Assembly: GCA_031291415.1 (NCBI GenBank)
Contig: JARLJB010000007.1
Location: forward strand, 1-63,289
DNA from: Telmatospirillum sp.
GTDB taxonomy: Bacteria; Pseudomonadota; Alphaproteobacteria; Rhodospirillales; Magnetospirillaceae
Direction of reading: 5' to 3'
Length of the DNA: 63,289 bases
Position numbers and translations under genes: made by a program. Positions 26,701 through 35,279 of this stretch are shown here, one piece after another; the first letter of the stretch is position 1; every line of letters begins with the position of its first letter. The notes under the pieces are model-generated. The model was given only the letters and a program-made list of their open reading frames with translations. It was not told the DNA's origin and searched no databases.

Positions 26701-27375
26701 TCAGAGGTTGGGCTGTTCCCGGCGACGGACGGACAGGACGCCGAGACCGAGCAGACCGATGCCCAACAGCGCGAAGGAAGAAGGTTCGGGAACCGAAGCC
26801 TGAAAGGATGTCAGTTTGAAGGAATAAGAACCACCATCGGAAAGAACCGTTGCGGACTGATCGCTGGAGTCAGTGCCGGCGATACCGGAAAAATTCGCAG
26901 AACCGATGTCATTTATGGTCGACCATAAATTCTGAGCGCTATTTTCTTTATATTCGGAAACCGTCGCCAGATCGCCGGAGCTCGATGATGCGACAACCGT
27001 AAAACCGGCCAGATCGTTATAGCCATTGTTGAAATTTTGATAGCCCGACACCTCGGACCACAAGTCGCCGGTGAAAGTGATGCTCTGCCCATTGATGGTC
27101 TCGATGATCGTCACTGCGGCGGAGTTTGCAGACGCATCGATATGAGTGATGCCGTCGTTGCCCGGCACCGAAGCCAAGGCTGAGGAATCGTAACTGAACG
27201 TACCGGTGATGGCCTGCCCGGACAGGCTTGTCCCGGCGCCCAAACCGAACTGATTGCCGACCTCGGTCCCATCGGTGATGGTGCCGGCAAATGATCCGGT
27301 TACGATCGCGGCCTCCGCGGTGGCTGAACCGAGACCAAGCGAAAGGATGGCGGCGACAACAGCAAAACGGTGCAT
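26701..27375 (-). CDS. PEP-CTERM sorting-domain exported protein
   Basis: A 224-residue secreted protein from the ATG at 27375. A signal peptide (cleavage near TAEAA-IV) precedes a Ser/Thr/Gly/Asn-rich beta domain that lacks cysteine. The C-terminus has the PEP-CTERM tripartite signal: VPEPSSFALLGIGLLGLGVL followed by RRRE. This directs exosortase processing and export of the protein, commonly in exopolysaccharide-producing bacteria. No exosortase gene is in this window. The function of the mature domain is unknown. Confidence 0.88.
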   Translation of the reverse strand: MHRFAVVAAILSLGLGSATAEAAIVTGSFAGTITDGTEVGNQFGLGAGTSLSGQAITGTFSYDSSALASVPGNDGITHIDASANSAAVTIIETINGQSITFTGDLWSEVSGYQNFNNGYNDLAGFTVVASSSSGDLATVSEYKENSAQNLWSTINDIGSANFSGIAGTDSSDQSATVLSDGGSYSFKLTSFQASVPEPSSFALLGIGLLGLGVLSVRRREQPNL

Positions 27376-27929
27376 CGGATGTGTCCTTTTCTCTATTTCG
27401 GAAAGCCGCCCACAAGATGCTCTGCCCGATAACCACAGGGCGGCGGTGTTACGGCAAAACTCATGTCTGACGATACGAAAGCAAATGCCATACCAGACGT
27501 TCACATCCGCAGAATCCATGCCGCGTTGGCGCACATTCGAAATTACTTTGTAAGAAAATCAAGAAATCGATATGGAATTTTACGGAAAATTTTACTTATA
27601 ATTATTGCATGTATTTTTAATTTAATATTAGTTTCATCATTCTGTCATATTTATACTTCCAGCACACCATAGTCTGGACCGAAACCATCGGCGCCATCGG
27701 CGGTACGGCTTGTCCCTTTGTTTCCGGCGGCCCTCTGGAAATTTCCTGAACAATGCCTTGGATAAATCATCTATCGGAATGTCCGTTACTTACTGCAAAT
27801 ACAGACTAAATGAACATTATGACTTATTGTATATTCCTGAGAATTATCCATGATCATTGCCATTACCATCTCCCCTGGCGTACCATCGCCTGATAATTTC
27901 TTCCCTGAAATAGAAGAAGGATTGACGCC
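27376..27929. other. AT-rich intergenic region
   Basis: 554 bases between divergent genes, distinctly AT-rich at 27535-27660 and 27760-27900. It includes 27709-27751, which resembles the left end of the element at 55081-55126 (CTTrTCCCTTTGyTTCC ... AAATTT..TGAAC). No gene was recognised. It probably holds the promoters for the PEP-CTERM and flavin reductase genes. Confidence 0.55.
27709..27751. repeat. fragment of family C repeat
   Basis: About 43 bases matching the left arm region of the 55077-55362 element with a few substitutions and a short gap. The inverted right arm was not found nearby, so it is a fragment. Confidence 0.4.
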
Positions 27930-28493
27930 ATGAGTTCCGATTACAAAGTCGTTGTTTTGGTCGGTAGCCTGCGCAAGGAATCGTTTAATCGCAAGATGGC
28001 CAAGGTCCTCGCCTCGCTCGCACCCACATCCCTCAAGCTTGAGATCATCGAGATTGGTCAATTGCCGTTCTATAATGAAGATCTCGATGCGGGGACACCA
28101 CCGGCCTCGTGGAACGTTTTTCGACAGCAGGTCAAAGCGGCGGACGCTGTCTTGTTCGTGACGCCGGAATACAATCGTTCGGTCCCGGCCGTTCTGAAGA
28201 ATGCGCTTGATGTCGGCTCGCGTCCCTATGGCCAGAGCGTCTGGAACAACAAGCCGGGCGCCGTTGTCTCTGTGTCACCCGGCGCAATCGGGGGATTTGG
28301 CGCCAACCATCATCTGCGCCAATCGCTGGTATTTCTGAACATACCGACATTGCAGCAACCGGAAGCCTATATCGGCGGCGTCGCAGCCCTGCTCGATGAC
28401 GCTGGCAACCTCATCAACGACCACACACGGACCTTCCTGACGACGTTCATGCAGACTTTCGCGACCTGGATCGAAACCAACGCCAAACGCTGA
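27930..28493 (+). CDS. NADPH-dependent FMN reductase (ChrR/YieF-type flavodoxin fold)
   Basis: A 187-residue flavoprotein. The FMN phosphate loop is VVVLVGSLRKESFNRKMAK and the isoalloxazine loop TPEYNRSVPAVLKNALDVGSRPYG; both are hallmarks of the NAD(P)H:FMN/quinone reductases (ChrR, YieF, azoreductase relatives). The reaction is two-electron reduction of quinones, flavins or chromate at NAD(P)H expense. GAAGAAGGA upstream supports the ATG. It is monocistronic; the next gene is convergent. Confidence 0.9.
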   Translation: MSSDYKVVVLVGSLRKESFNRKMAKVLASLAPTSLKLEIIEIGQLPFYNEDLDAGTPPASWNVFRQQVKAADAVLFVTPEYNRSVPAVLKNALDVGSRPYGQSVWNNKPGAVVSVSPGAIGGFGANHHLRQSLVFLNIPTLQQPEAYIGGVAALLDDAGNLINDHTRTFLTTFMQTFATWIETNAKR

Positions 28494-28542
28494 TTTCAGA
28501 CTTTTGAAGCCGCCTATCGCGATTGGAATCGCCAAGGTGGAG

Positions 28543-29241
28543 TCAAAGCGACGCCCCGCCGCAAATGACCAATTGCTGCCCGGTAATTGGCGCCGCGTCC
28601 GGCGACAGAAGGAATGCGACCGCCGCGGCGACTTCTTCGGGCCGGATGAAACGACCGATCGGGGGAAGCCGGGGTGGAACGCCACGGCGCGACGGATCCA
28701 GAAGCATCGGCGTTTCGGTGGCGCCCGGAGCCACCACATTGACCGTGATCCCACGCGCCGCCAGTTCGATGGCCCAGGACCGGGCCATGCCGACAAGGGC
28801 CGATTTGACGGCCGCGTATTGGCTGCGGCCAGCCGCCCCGGCGGCAGTACGGCTGCCGATCAGGACGATCCGACCGCCATCTCGCATCTTTGGTGCAAGG
28901 ATGTCGGCCATCAGGGCGGCGGCGGCCACATGCACCTGCCACATATCATTCCCGGCGGGCAAGTCGAGTTGACCGAGTTGGCCCACCCGCATGAAACCGG
29001 CGGCATGAACCAAGGCGGTGACGGTCAGCCCCTCCAATGCCTTTCGAAGAGCGACCGGATCGCAAAGATCGACCATGAGCGACGAGAAACCGGCAGCTTC
29101 GATCTTCGGTTTTCCACGCCCAAGTCCGGTTACCTGCCAACCATCGTGCAACAGGCGGCGGGAAATCGCCTCTCCGATGCCGGAGTTCGACCCCGTCACC
29201 AGGGCGTGACCGCCTTTCCCCACGCTGTCATGGCTTTCCAA
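28543..29241 (-). CDS. short-chain dehydrogenase/reductase
   Basis: A classical SDR of about 232 residues. It has the cofactor motif TGSNSGIGEAISRRLL, the NxAG-equivalent HAAGFM, and the active-site Tyr-x3-Lys in SQYAAVKSALVG preceded by the Ser of IGSRTAA. The start is uncertain: a TTG at 29241 has GGGAG five bases upstream, a GTG lies at 29223, and longer frames would overlap the sialidase gene more. It is the last gene of the leftward symporter-sialidase operon, so it may act on a released sugar. Confidence 0.82.
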   Translation of the reverse strand: MESHDSVGKGGHALVTGSNSGIGEAISRRLLHDGWQVTGLGRGKPKIEAAGFSSLMVDLCDPVALRKALEGLTVTALVHAAGFMRVGQLGQLDLPAGNDMWQVHVAAAALMADILAPKMRDGGRIVLIGSRTAAGAAGRSQYAAVKSALVGMARSWAIELAARGITVNVVAPGATETPMLLDPSRRGVPPRLPPIGRFIRPEEVAAAVAFLLSPDAAPITGQQLVICGGASL

Positions 29242-29278
29242 AGCGCTCTCCCATGTTTTTCCGGACGATCGGCCCCGA

Positions 29279-30475
29279 TCACGAAAGCGGCGCCGAGACC
29301 CAGGACTCATCGACACAGACATATTTGATCGCCTGTCGATGATAGGTGAAAGCGATATGGATTCGTCCGTCGGGCGTCTGTTTTACCGACGGATAAGAGA
29401 GTTCCCGATTGGCCTTTTCCTGGGAATTATTCGTCATGCAATAGCCGTCGCCGGTTTCGACATCACGCAACACTGGCCAGGAACGAGCACCATCGAGAGA
29501 AATCGCCAGGCTGAGCGGAGCGCGCGGCGTTCCCCAGAAGGCCGTTCGCTGGCGGTGAACCGGCGGCGCGGACGGCGCCGGCCGTTTGTCATCCTCGTCT
29601 TCGATTTCATCGTAGAGCGACGCCCGCCGTTCCGGCGCTTTGGTCGCATCGATCGGATTGAGAACCAGCGCCAAGTGGCCGTTCGCCAAAGAGGTCATCT
29701 GGATCGATGAGTTGTTGTTGGGCAAGGAAAGCCGCTCGGGCGATTCCCAAGTGCGTCCGCCGTCGGTCGAACGGCTGACATGGACATTGTCGGCCCAGCG
29801 GCTGCGGAAGACCGCGACAAGCGTTCCGTCACCCAGCTTTTCGATATTCATATGAACGCAGCCGACGCTGTTGGGCACCACATGTTCGGTCCAGGACCGG
29901 CCTTGATCCGACGAAATACGGACGGCACTGATATCGTCGTCGCCGACCCACTTCTCGCCCGGCAGCGTCCGGCAGTGAAATACCGGCAGCAGCCAGTCGC
30001 CATTATCGAGGACGACAATCGGTTGACGGATGAAGATGCCGGGCTCGTCGAATAGAGTGGCGACCGGCCCCCAGGTCTGGCCATTGTTCGACGAAATCCG
30101 GTAGCGCACCAATGCCGTGTCCTGCTTTCCCGAAATCTGCGCCGTATAGAGCAGCCACAGCCGGCCATCCGGCGCCGGAAACAGGACTGGATTCTGCTCC
30201 GAACGGGAAGGATCGTCGGACAGCTTGACCGCCTCGGTCCACCGGTTTGCGCCGGCCTTGAGACGCGAGAAATAGACGGAAATATCGGGAATACCCTCCT
30301 GCGTACCAGCGAACCACACGCAGGCGAGATCACCGCCCGGCAACACCATCAGATTGGCGGCGTGGTTTTGCACACAAGACGACGGCAGATAAGCTTCGGA
30401 TCGAGCCGGATCATTGGGGTTGACACGAATCACGCCATCCATCGGAAGCGCGGCATTCTCTGAAAGATCGGTCAT
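29279..30475 (-). CDS. exo-sialidase-like BNR-repeat protein
   Basis: A 398-residue protein of the sialidase/BNR six-bladed beta-propeller superfamily, starting at the ATG at 30475 (GAGGA six bases upstream). Asp-box motifs (S/T-x-D-x-G-x-T-W) are visible: RSTDGGRTWES, SSDQGRSWTE and a looser SNNGQTWG; there is also an N-terminal Arg-containing strand (LACVWFAGTQEGIPDISVYF). No signal peptide is evident, so it would act in the cytoplasm on imported glycan fragments or may have lost hydrolase function. Thirty-four bases downstream of the symporter gene, same operon. Confidence 0.82.
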   Translation of the reverse strand: MTDLSENAALPMDGVIRVNPNDPARSEAYLPSSCVQNHAANLMVLPGGDLACVWFAGTQEGIPDISVYFSRLKAGANRWTEAVKLSDDPSRSEQNPVLFPAPDGRLWLLYTAQISGKQDTALVRYRISSNNGQTWGPVATLFDEPGIFIRQPIVVLDNGDWLLPVFHCRTLPGEKWVGDDDISAVRISSDQGRSWTEHVVPNSVGCVHMNIEKLGDGTLVAVFRSRWADNVHVSRSTDGGRTWESPERLSLPNNNSSIQMTSLANGHLALVLNPIDATKAPERRASLYDEIEDEDDKRPAPSAPPVHRQRTAFWGTPRAPLSLAISLDGARSWPVLRDVETGDGYCMTNNSQEKANRELSYPSVKQTPDGRIHIAFTYHRQAIKYVCVDESWVSAPLS

Positions 30476-30509
30476 GATGGTCCTCATCAATCAACTATTT
30501 GAGGCGAAC

Positions 30510-31922
30510 TCAGGCCGACGGCGGAACGACCGGCTTGACCGTCTCCGGCATGAAGGGCGTAACCGCAACCCGCTCGATGATCATCACCACCATGGGGGTG
30601 ACCAGGGCGATGTACATGTTGTCGATGCCGAAAGGATTGTCGTAGGCGTACCACAGCGTCGTCGCCACCGCCGAGCCGAGCAGCCCCAGTGTGGCGCCGC
30701 GGGTGCTGTTGAAGAACGGCAGATAGAAACCGACCATGGCAACGACTGAAATCGACAGCCGGATAGCCCGCGTGAAGAAGGAGAGCTTGAGAATTTCAGG
30801 AACCAGGAACACGCAAACCAAGGGGGCCAAACCGATGGCGATCGACACCATCCGCGTCATCTTGAACTTCCGTTCCGGGGTCGGATTGCAGTAGGGCTCG
30901 TAAAAATCGCGAATGATCAACGACGCGATGGCCAAAGCGACGGTACTGCAACTGACGAAAACCGAGGCGAACAAGGAGGTGGCGACAAAGCCAGCCAGCA
31001 AGGTCGGCATGTGCTGCAGAAACACCGGCAGCGCATAAAGGCTTTTCATGGTCGGGAACAGATAACGCGCGCAAACACCGATCAGGCCGAGAGCCATGCC
31101 GATCGGAAGACAAAACACGGCCGCAATTATGGTCGAACGCCGGGCGCCATTGGCAGTCCGGTTGGAGGAGATCGCCTGAATGATAAACTGGGTGGAAAAG
31201 ATCGCGCCGGTCGTCCCGATGATCCAGGCAAAGATGGTGGTGAAACCAATCTTGCCGTCCCAGGTGAAATAGAAGTCGGGAAGATTGTCCACCATCGGAC
31301 GGATACCGCCGGTCATGGTCAGGGCGAAACCCAGGATCAGTCCGATACCGACGATCTTGAAGGCGCTGTGCAAAAGCGTGACATAGGCAACGCCTTTCAA
31401 ACCACCACAAGCGAAATAGAAGGTGCTGACCACACCGATGAGCGCCATCGCCACCGGTTGGTCGAGTTTGAGAACAGTGGCCAATGCCGCAGCACCGCTG
31501 ATGTAGTTGCCGACATTCACCAAGAACAGCGCATAGATCATGATCAGCGATACGGCAATCATCGTCGACTTGCCGTATTTCTTGTTGATCGCGGCGGAAA
31601 TCGTATATTCGCCCGAGTTGTAGATCTTGCGCACGAAGAACAGTCCGAACAGCACAAATCCAATGGACGCCCCGATGACCGACCAACCGGCCGCGATGCC
31701 GTTCGAGAAAGCTTCCTGGGCCGTGCCGACCGTCGACTTGGCGCCGATGAACTCAGTCATCAACAGAACGCCAACGACCACCGGCGGCAATGCGCGCGCC
31801 GCGGTCATGAATTGATCATTGGTCTTGCTGCGCAGTTTAAGCGTCAGCCAAGATGTTCCAATGATATAGAGCGCGATCATGGCGACGATGATCATCGTGT
31901 CGATACTGCTGAAGTTGTTCAT
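30510..31922 (-). CDS. sodium:solute symporter (SSS family)
   Basis: A 470-residue inner-membrane symporter with about 13 hydrophobic helices, starting at the ATG at 31922 (GGGAGAAGC upstream). The SSS core is recognisable in GAKSTVGTAQEAFSNGIAAGW, SAAINKKYGKS and the helix with CGGLKGVAYVTLLHSAFK. Na+-driven uptake of a sugar, sialic acid or organic acid is the family role; with a sialidase-like gene next, a sialic-acid-type substrate is a reasonable inference. The upstream region carries a perfect 25-bp inverted repeat that may be its operator. Confidence 0.88.
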   Translation of the reverse strand: MNNFSSIDTMIIVAMIALYIIGTSWLTLKLRSKTNDQFMTAARALPPVVVGVLLMTEFIGAKSTVGTAQEAFSNGIAAGWSVIGASIGFVLFGLFFVRKIYNSGEYTISAAINKKYGKSTMIAVSLIMIYALFLVNVGNYISGAAALATVLKLDQPVAMALIGVVSTFYFACGGLKGVAYVTLLHSAFKIVGIGLILGFALTMTGGIRPMVDNLPDFYFTWDGKIGFTTIFAWIIGTTGAIFSTQFIIQAISSNRTANGARRSTIIAAVFCLPIGMALGLIGVCARYLFPTMKSLYALPVFLQHMPTLLAGFVATSLFASVFVSCSTVALAIASLIIRDFYEPYCNPTPERKFKMTRMVSIAIGLAPLVCVFLVPEILKLSFFTRAIRLSISVVAMVGFYLPFFNSTRGATLGLLGSAVATTLWYAYDNPFGIDNMYIALVTPMVVMIIERVAVTPFMPETVKPVVPPSA

Positions 31923-32201
31923 GACGCTTCTCCCGAAAAATTCCACGACGACTCTTCCGGTCGTTTACGAGGACCTGGCGAGCCGTTCATTTGTCTCGCG
32001 ATACGATTTTTCTTTAGGCATTTTCCGTCGGCCATACGGCCTCCGGTAGTCCATATCGGCATATGCAGCACCCATGAAGAGGCGCTGTTCCTGATGACGG
32101 ATATTGGAAGCCGTCAGGGCGACGAAGGCCTTGACCACGGAATTCTGGGTAGTCCTTGGGTTACTAATCTCAGCCACGTTCCACCACCCGGCCATTCATT
32201 A

Positions 32202-32226
32202 TGATCGGAATGCGAACTTTTGTTCG
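32202..32226. promoter_or_regulatory. operator half of a 25-bp perfect inverted repeat (left copy)
   Basis: Contains the dyad CGAAC-TTTT-GTTCG within a 25-bp sequence repeated perfectly in inverted orientation at 32485-32509. It lies about 280 bases upstream of the symporter start. The dyad form suggests a regulator binding site; the perfect inverted pair may also mark a small mobile element. Confidence 0.6.
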
Positions 32227-32317
32227 CTTTGATGGCAATGCTATTCCCAGCCTCCATGCCACGTCAAGATTGAACTGGCGGCAGCGGACACCACTGAGGG
32301 CCTGGGATGTAACAACC

Positions 32318-32421
32318 GCTCCAGGCCCTTTAAGCCCGAGCGGCGCTTGAGCCCGTCGGAAGCGGAGCGGAGGCGTCATATGAAAGCTTAGGATCTAGAG
32401 CGACTGTTTCGCTCCGGATCC
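32318..32421. repeat. dispersed intergenic repeat, family B copy 2
   Basis: About 104 bases matching 2141-2242 over nearly the full length, including CCCGAGCGGCG, AAGCGGAGCGGAGGCGTC and the terminal hairpin (GGATCTAGAGCG ... CGCTCCGGATCC). It lies between the two arms of the 25-bp inverted repeat. Confidence 0.75.
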
Positions 32422-32484
32422 AGACATGACCCCGTCGCAAACTTGACGAAGCACGACCGATAGGCGTACGGTCAAGGCCAATAT

Positions 32485-32509
32485 CGAACAAAAGTTCGCA
32501 TTCCGATCA
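32485..32509. promoter_or_regulatory. operator half of a 25-bp perfect inverted repeat (right copy)
   Basis: Exact reverse complement of 32202-32226, with central CGAAC-AAAA-GTTCG. It is 288 bases upstream of the NanQ-like gene. The rest of 31923-32796 is non-coding and AT-rich toward the right. Confidence 0.6.
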
Positions 32510-32796
32510 CAGCGAGTCTTGCGTGATGGCTAATCCAATAGGCGACGGCGAGTCGGCAGAAAACGCAGGCACTATTTTTTAGGGGCGCTGACGTCTATTA
32601 TTCTACTTTAGATAGTGCATCGTTAGGCCATTACCACCGCCGTTCATATGCCATGTAGAAAACGAACAATATCAACATAATTTTCTTGATTCAAAAAATA
32701 TTGGCATGTAAAAGCGCTCTGTGTATGTAGAAATGTCATTTGTATGGCATCCAATAAGTAGATATATGGTCAATTATTCTACGAGCCGGAGGTTTT

Positions 32797-33285
32797 ATGA
32801 TTTTTGGAAATGTGAACAATTTAAAGGATATGCTTCCCTGGTTGCCCATCCCATTGCGCACGGCAATGTCATATCTTATGGGGACTGATTTTGAGCTCCT
32901 GCCGGCAGGTCGATACGACCTGGAGGGGGACAACATTTATGTGCTCATTCAAGATGCTACGACCAAGCCAAAGGAAGACAGAAAGCCGGAAGTCCACAGA
33001 AAATACATTGATGTGCAGTTTCTCGTGCGAGGCCAAGAGGCAATGGGCATCGCGACCGATACCGGTAACAATAAAATTCGTGACGATCTTTTGGCGGAAC
33101 GCGATGTCATTTTCTACGAAGACATGGAAAATGAGTCACGCCTCGTATTCAAACCAGGAGATTTCGCAATTTTCTTCCCATCTGATGTGCACCGCCCGGT
33201 CTGTCAAGTGGATGAGTCAGAGTCGATCCGAAAGGTTGTCGTCAAGGTAAGAACAGACTATTTCAATAACATAAATTTGCAATAG
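32797..33285 (+). CDS. YhcH/YjgK/YiaL family protein (NanQ-like sugar anomerase)
   Basis: A 162-residue single-domain protein of the YhcH/YjgK/YiaL family, a cupin-like beta barrel. Visible signatures are RYDLEGDNIYVLIQD, the conserved EVHRKYIDVQFLVRGQEAMG and PGDFAIFFPSDVHRP with metal-binding Glu/His candidates. Family members such as NanQ accelerate anomer interconversion of N-acetylneuraminate. It is divergent from the symporter-sialidase operon, supporting a sialic-acid-like pathway. CGGAGG is a strong ribosome binding site. This gene is noticeably more AT-rich than its neighbours, hinting at acquisition. Confidence 0.87.
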   Translation: MIFGNVNNLKDMLPWLPIPLRTAMSYLMGTDFELLPAGRYDLEGDNIYVLIQDATTKPKEDRKPEVHRKYIDVQFLVRGQEAMGIATDTGNNKIRDDLLAERDVIFYEDMENESRLVFKPGDFAIFFPSDVHRPVCQVDESESIRKVVVKVRTDYFNNINLQ

Positions 33286-33421
33286 GCACCCTCTCACTGC
33301 ACTAGTGAAGGCATTTATTGCATCGCATAGATACACATATATTTATTTTTAGGAACATTATTTCAATGATTATCCGGTGAGGAACCGGTAGATTCCCCAG
33401 TAGAATCCAAGGAGAGCTCCG

Positions 33422-35125
33422 ATGTCTCGCTGGTTTTCTCGACTATCGCTAATTGGAAAGATCGCGGTTCCCGGATTCTTGCTTTTGCTGTCCTTTGTCG
33501 CCATTGTGGCCTATGCGGTCCAGGCGATTTCGACGGAAAACGACATCACACAAATGATTGCCACGCGCGTCGCGCCGACAATCGGCGCCAGCGTCAGCAT
33601 TCGCGCCGACATTCGCGCAGCTTCGCTCGCCAGTTACAAATACACGGTTGAGCGCGACCCGGAACGCGTCCGCAGTCAAGGACAGGCCTTCGACGAGGCC
33701 ATGGCGGCGATCCGCGCCGACATCAAGGATTGGGAAACACACACGATCCAAAGCGATGGCGCGGCCCGGGCCAAGGGATTCAATGGAATTCTCGATCAGT
33801 ATGAACAGTTGGTCCAACGCATGTTCGACCTTTCCCGAACCGGCGAAGCGGTCCGTTCTCCCGAAGAAGACCGGCGTGTCCGCGACGCCATAGGAGCCGC
33901 ACGCCTGTCGCTGGAGAAACAGACGTCCGCCCTGGTCGACGATGCGGCTGAGACCTTGAGAAGATCCTCGGATTCCTCGGCGGAAACCTATAAGCGGGTA
34001 TTGTGGCAACTCCTGGTCGGCGCATCGCTGGGCGTCGCGCTGGTCGGTGGACTTGTTGCCTGGATCATGATCGCGCAGATTTCCCGACCTTTGGCGCGCA
34101 TGACCGAATTACTGAAGCGTCTTTCTCATGGCGATCTTGCGGTGAGGATTGAGGAAGTCGATCGTCACGACGAAATCGGCGTGCTGGCAGGAACTCTTGG
34201 CGTCTTCAAGCAGACGGCAATCGAGCGGGTTGCTCTGGAAAAAGAAGCGGAGGCAGCGCGGACATTGCGCGACAAGAGAGTCCTGACCCTTGAGAGTCTT
34301 TTGCGCGACTTCGAGGCGAAGCTCGGTTCCATGACCAATACCATCGCGGCAGCGGCACAGGAGTTGGACGCGACAGCGGGTTCGATGGCCAATACAGCCA
34401 AGCAGGCCGATCAACAGGCGAAAACAGTTTCCTCAGCAACCAAAGCCGCCCATGAAAACGTGCAGGTCGTCGCTGCCGGGGCCGAGGAACTCAGCGCTTC
34501 CATCCGAGAAATCAGCCGGCAGGTGGCGCGGTCTTCGGCCGTCTCCGAAAAGGCGGTCGATGACACCCGGAGAACCGACGCCATTGTTCAAACCTTGGCC
34601 GACCGTGCGCGAACGATCGGCGAAGTGGTGAAACTGATTACGGATATCGCCGGGCAAACCAATCTGCTTGCGCTCAATGCGACGATCGAAGCAGCAAGAG
34701 CCGGTGATGCCGGAAAAGGCTTCGCCGTTGTGGCGTCGGAGGTGAAAGCGCTTGCCACCCAGACCGGCCGGGCAACCGAGGAGATCGGCGAGCAGGTCTC
34801 GCAGATCCAAGACGCCACAAGAGAAGCGGTGGAAGCCATCAGCGGCATAGCCGAGGTCATCGCCGAGGTAAGCACCATCGCGAAGAGCATCGCCTCGGCC
34901 ATCGAACAGCAGGAAACGGCAACTGCCGAAATTGCTCACAGCGTACAGAGCACGGCGAAAGCAACGCGAGAGGTGACCGCCAACATCGGCGGCGTGAGCG
35001 ATGCCGCCAACGAAACCGGCGCCGCCGCCGGCGAGGTGCTTTCCGCTTCGGGCATGCTTGCTACTCAGGCCGAATCTCTTTCGACCGAAGTCGAGAACTT
35101 CATATCCGCCGTAAAGACCGCTTAG
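33422..35125 (+). CDS. methyl-accepting chemotaxis protein (four-helix-bundle sensor)
   Basis: A 567-residue chemoreceptor. Transmembrane helices lie near residues 14-34 and 195-217, enclosing a helical periplasmic domain of about 160 residues of the 4HB type. HAMP ([36 protein letters not shown]) and the methylation/signalling coiled coil follow, with tip [48 protein letters not shown] precedes the ATG. It lies between the NanQ-like and MFS genes, so it may direct taxis toward the same sugar or acid; this is inference from position only. Confidence 0.92.
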   Translation: MSRWFSRLSLIGKIAVPGFLLLLSFVAIVAYAVQAISTENDITQMIATRVAPTIGASVSIRADIRAASLASYKYTVERDPERVRSQGQAFDEAMAAIRADIKDWETHTIQSDGAARAKGFNGILDQYEQLVQRMFDLSRTGEAVRSPEEDRRVRDAIGAARLSLEKQTSALVDDAAETLRRSSDSSAETYKRVLWQLLVGASLGVALVGGLVAWIMIAQISRPLARMTELLKRLSHGDLAVRIEEVDRHDEIGVLAGTLGVFKQTAIERVALEKEAEAARTLRDKRVLTLESLLRDFEAKLGSMTNTIAAAAQELDATAGSMANTAKQADQQAKTVSSATKAAHENVQVVAAGAEELSASIREISRQVARSSAVSEKAVDDTRRTDAIVQTLADRARTIGEVVKLITDIAGQTNLLALNATIEAARAGDAGKGFAVVASEVKALATQTGRATEEIGEQVSQIQDATREAVEAISGIAEVIAEVSTIAKSIASAIEQQETATAEIAHSVQSTAKATREVTANIGGVSDAANETGAAAGEVLSASGMLATQAESLSTEVENFISAVKTA

Positions 35126-35194
35126 AGCGGTTCGCGCTTCGCTTGACCCTCTCTGAAGTGCGCATGACAGCTCTCAAAAGCTCCGCTTTTTCGA

Positions 35195-35213
35195 GGCTCA
35201 AACGCCGCTCGGG
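35195..35213. repeat. family B core, inverted
   Basis: GGCTCAAACGCCGCTCGGG, the reverse complement of the family B core. It lies between the convergent chemoreceptor and MFS genes, in a segment with further imperfect dyads (35137-35225). Confidence 0.6.
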
Positions 35214-35279
35214 CGGACGAGCGTGATTAGATCGCAATCGCATCACGCTCGAATACCAAACGGAACAGAGGTTCGGCGG

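Noticed and set aside
31011-32204. A 397-codon rightward frame
   Set aside because: Antisense to the sodium symporter, with low-complexity charged composition.
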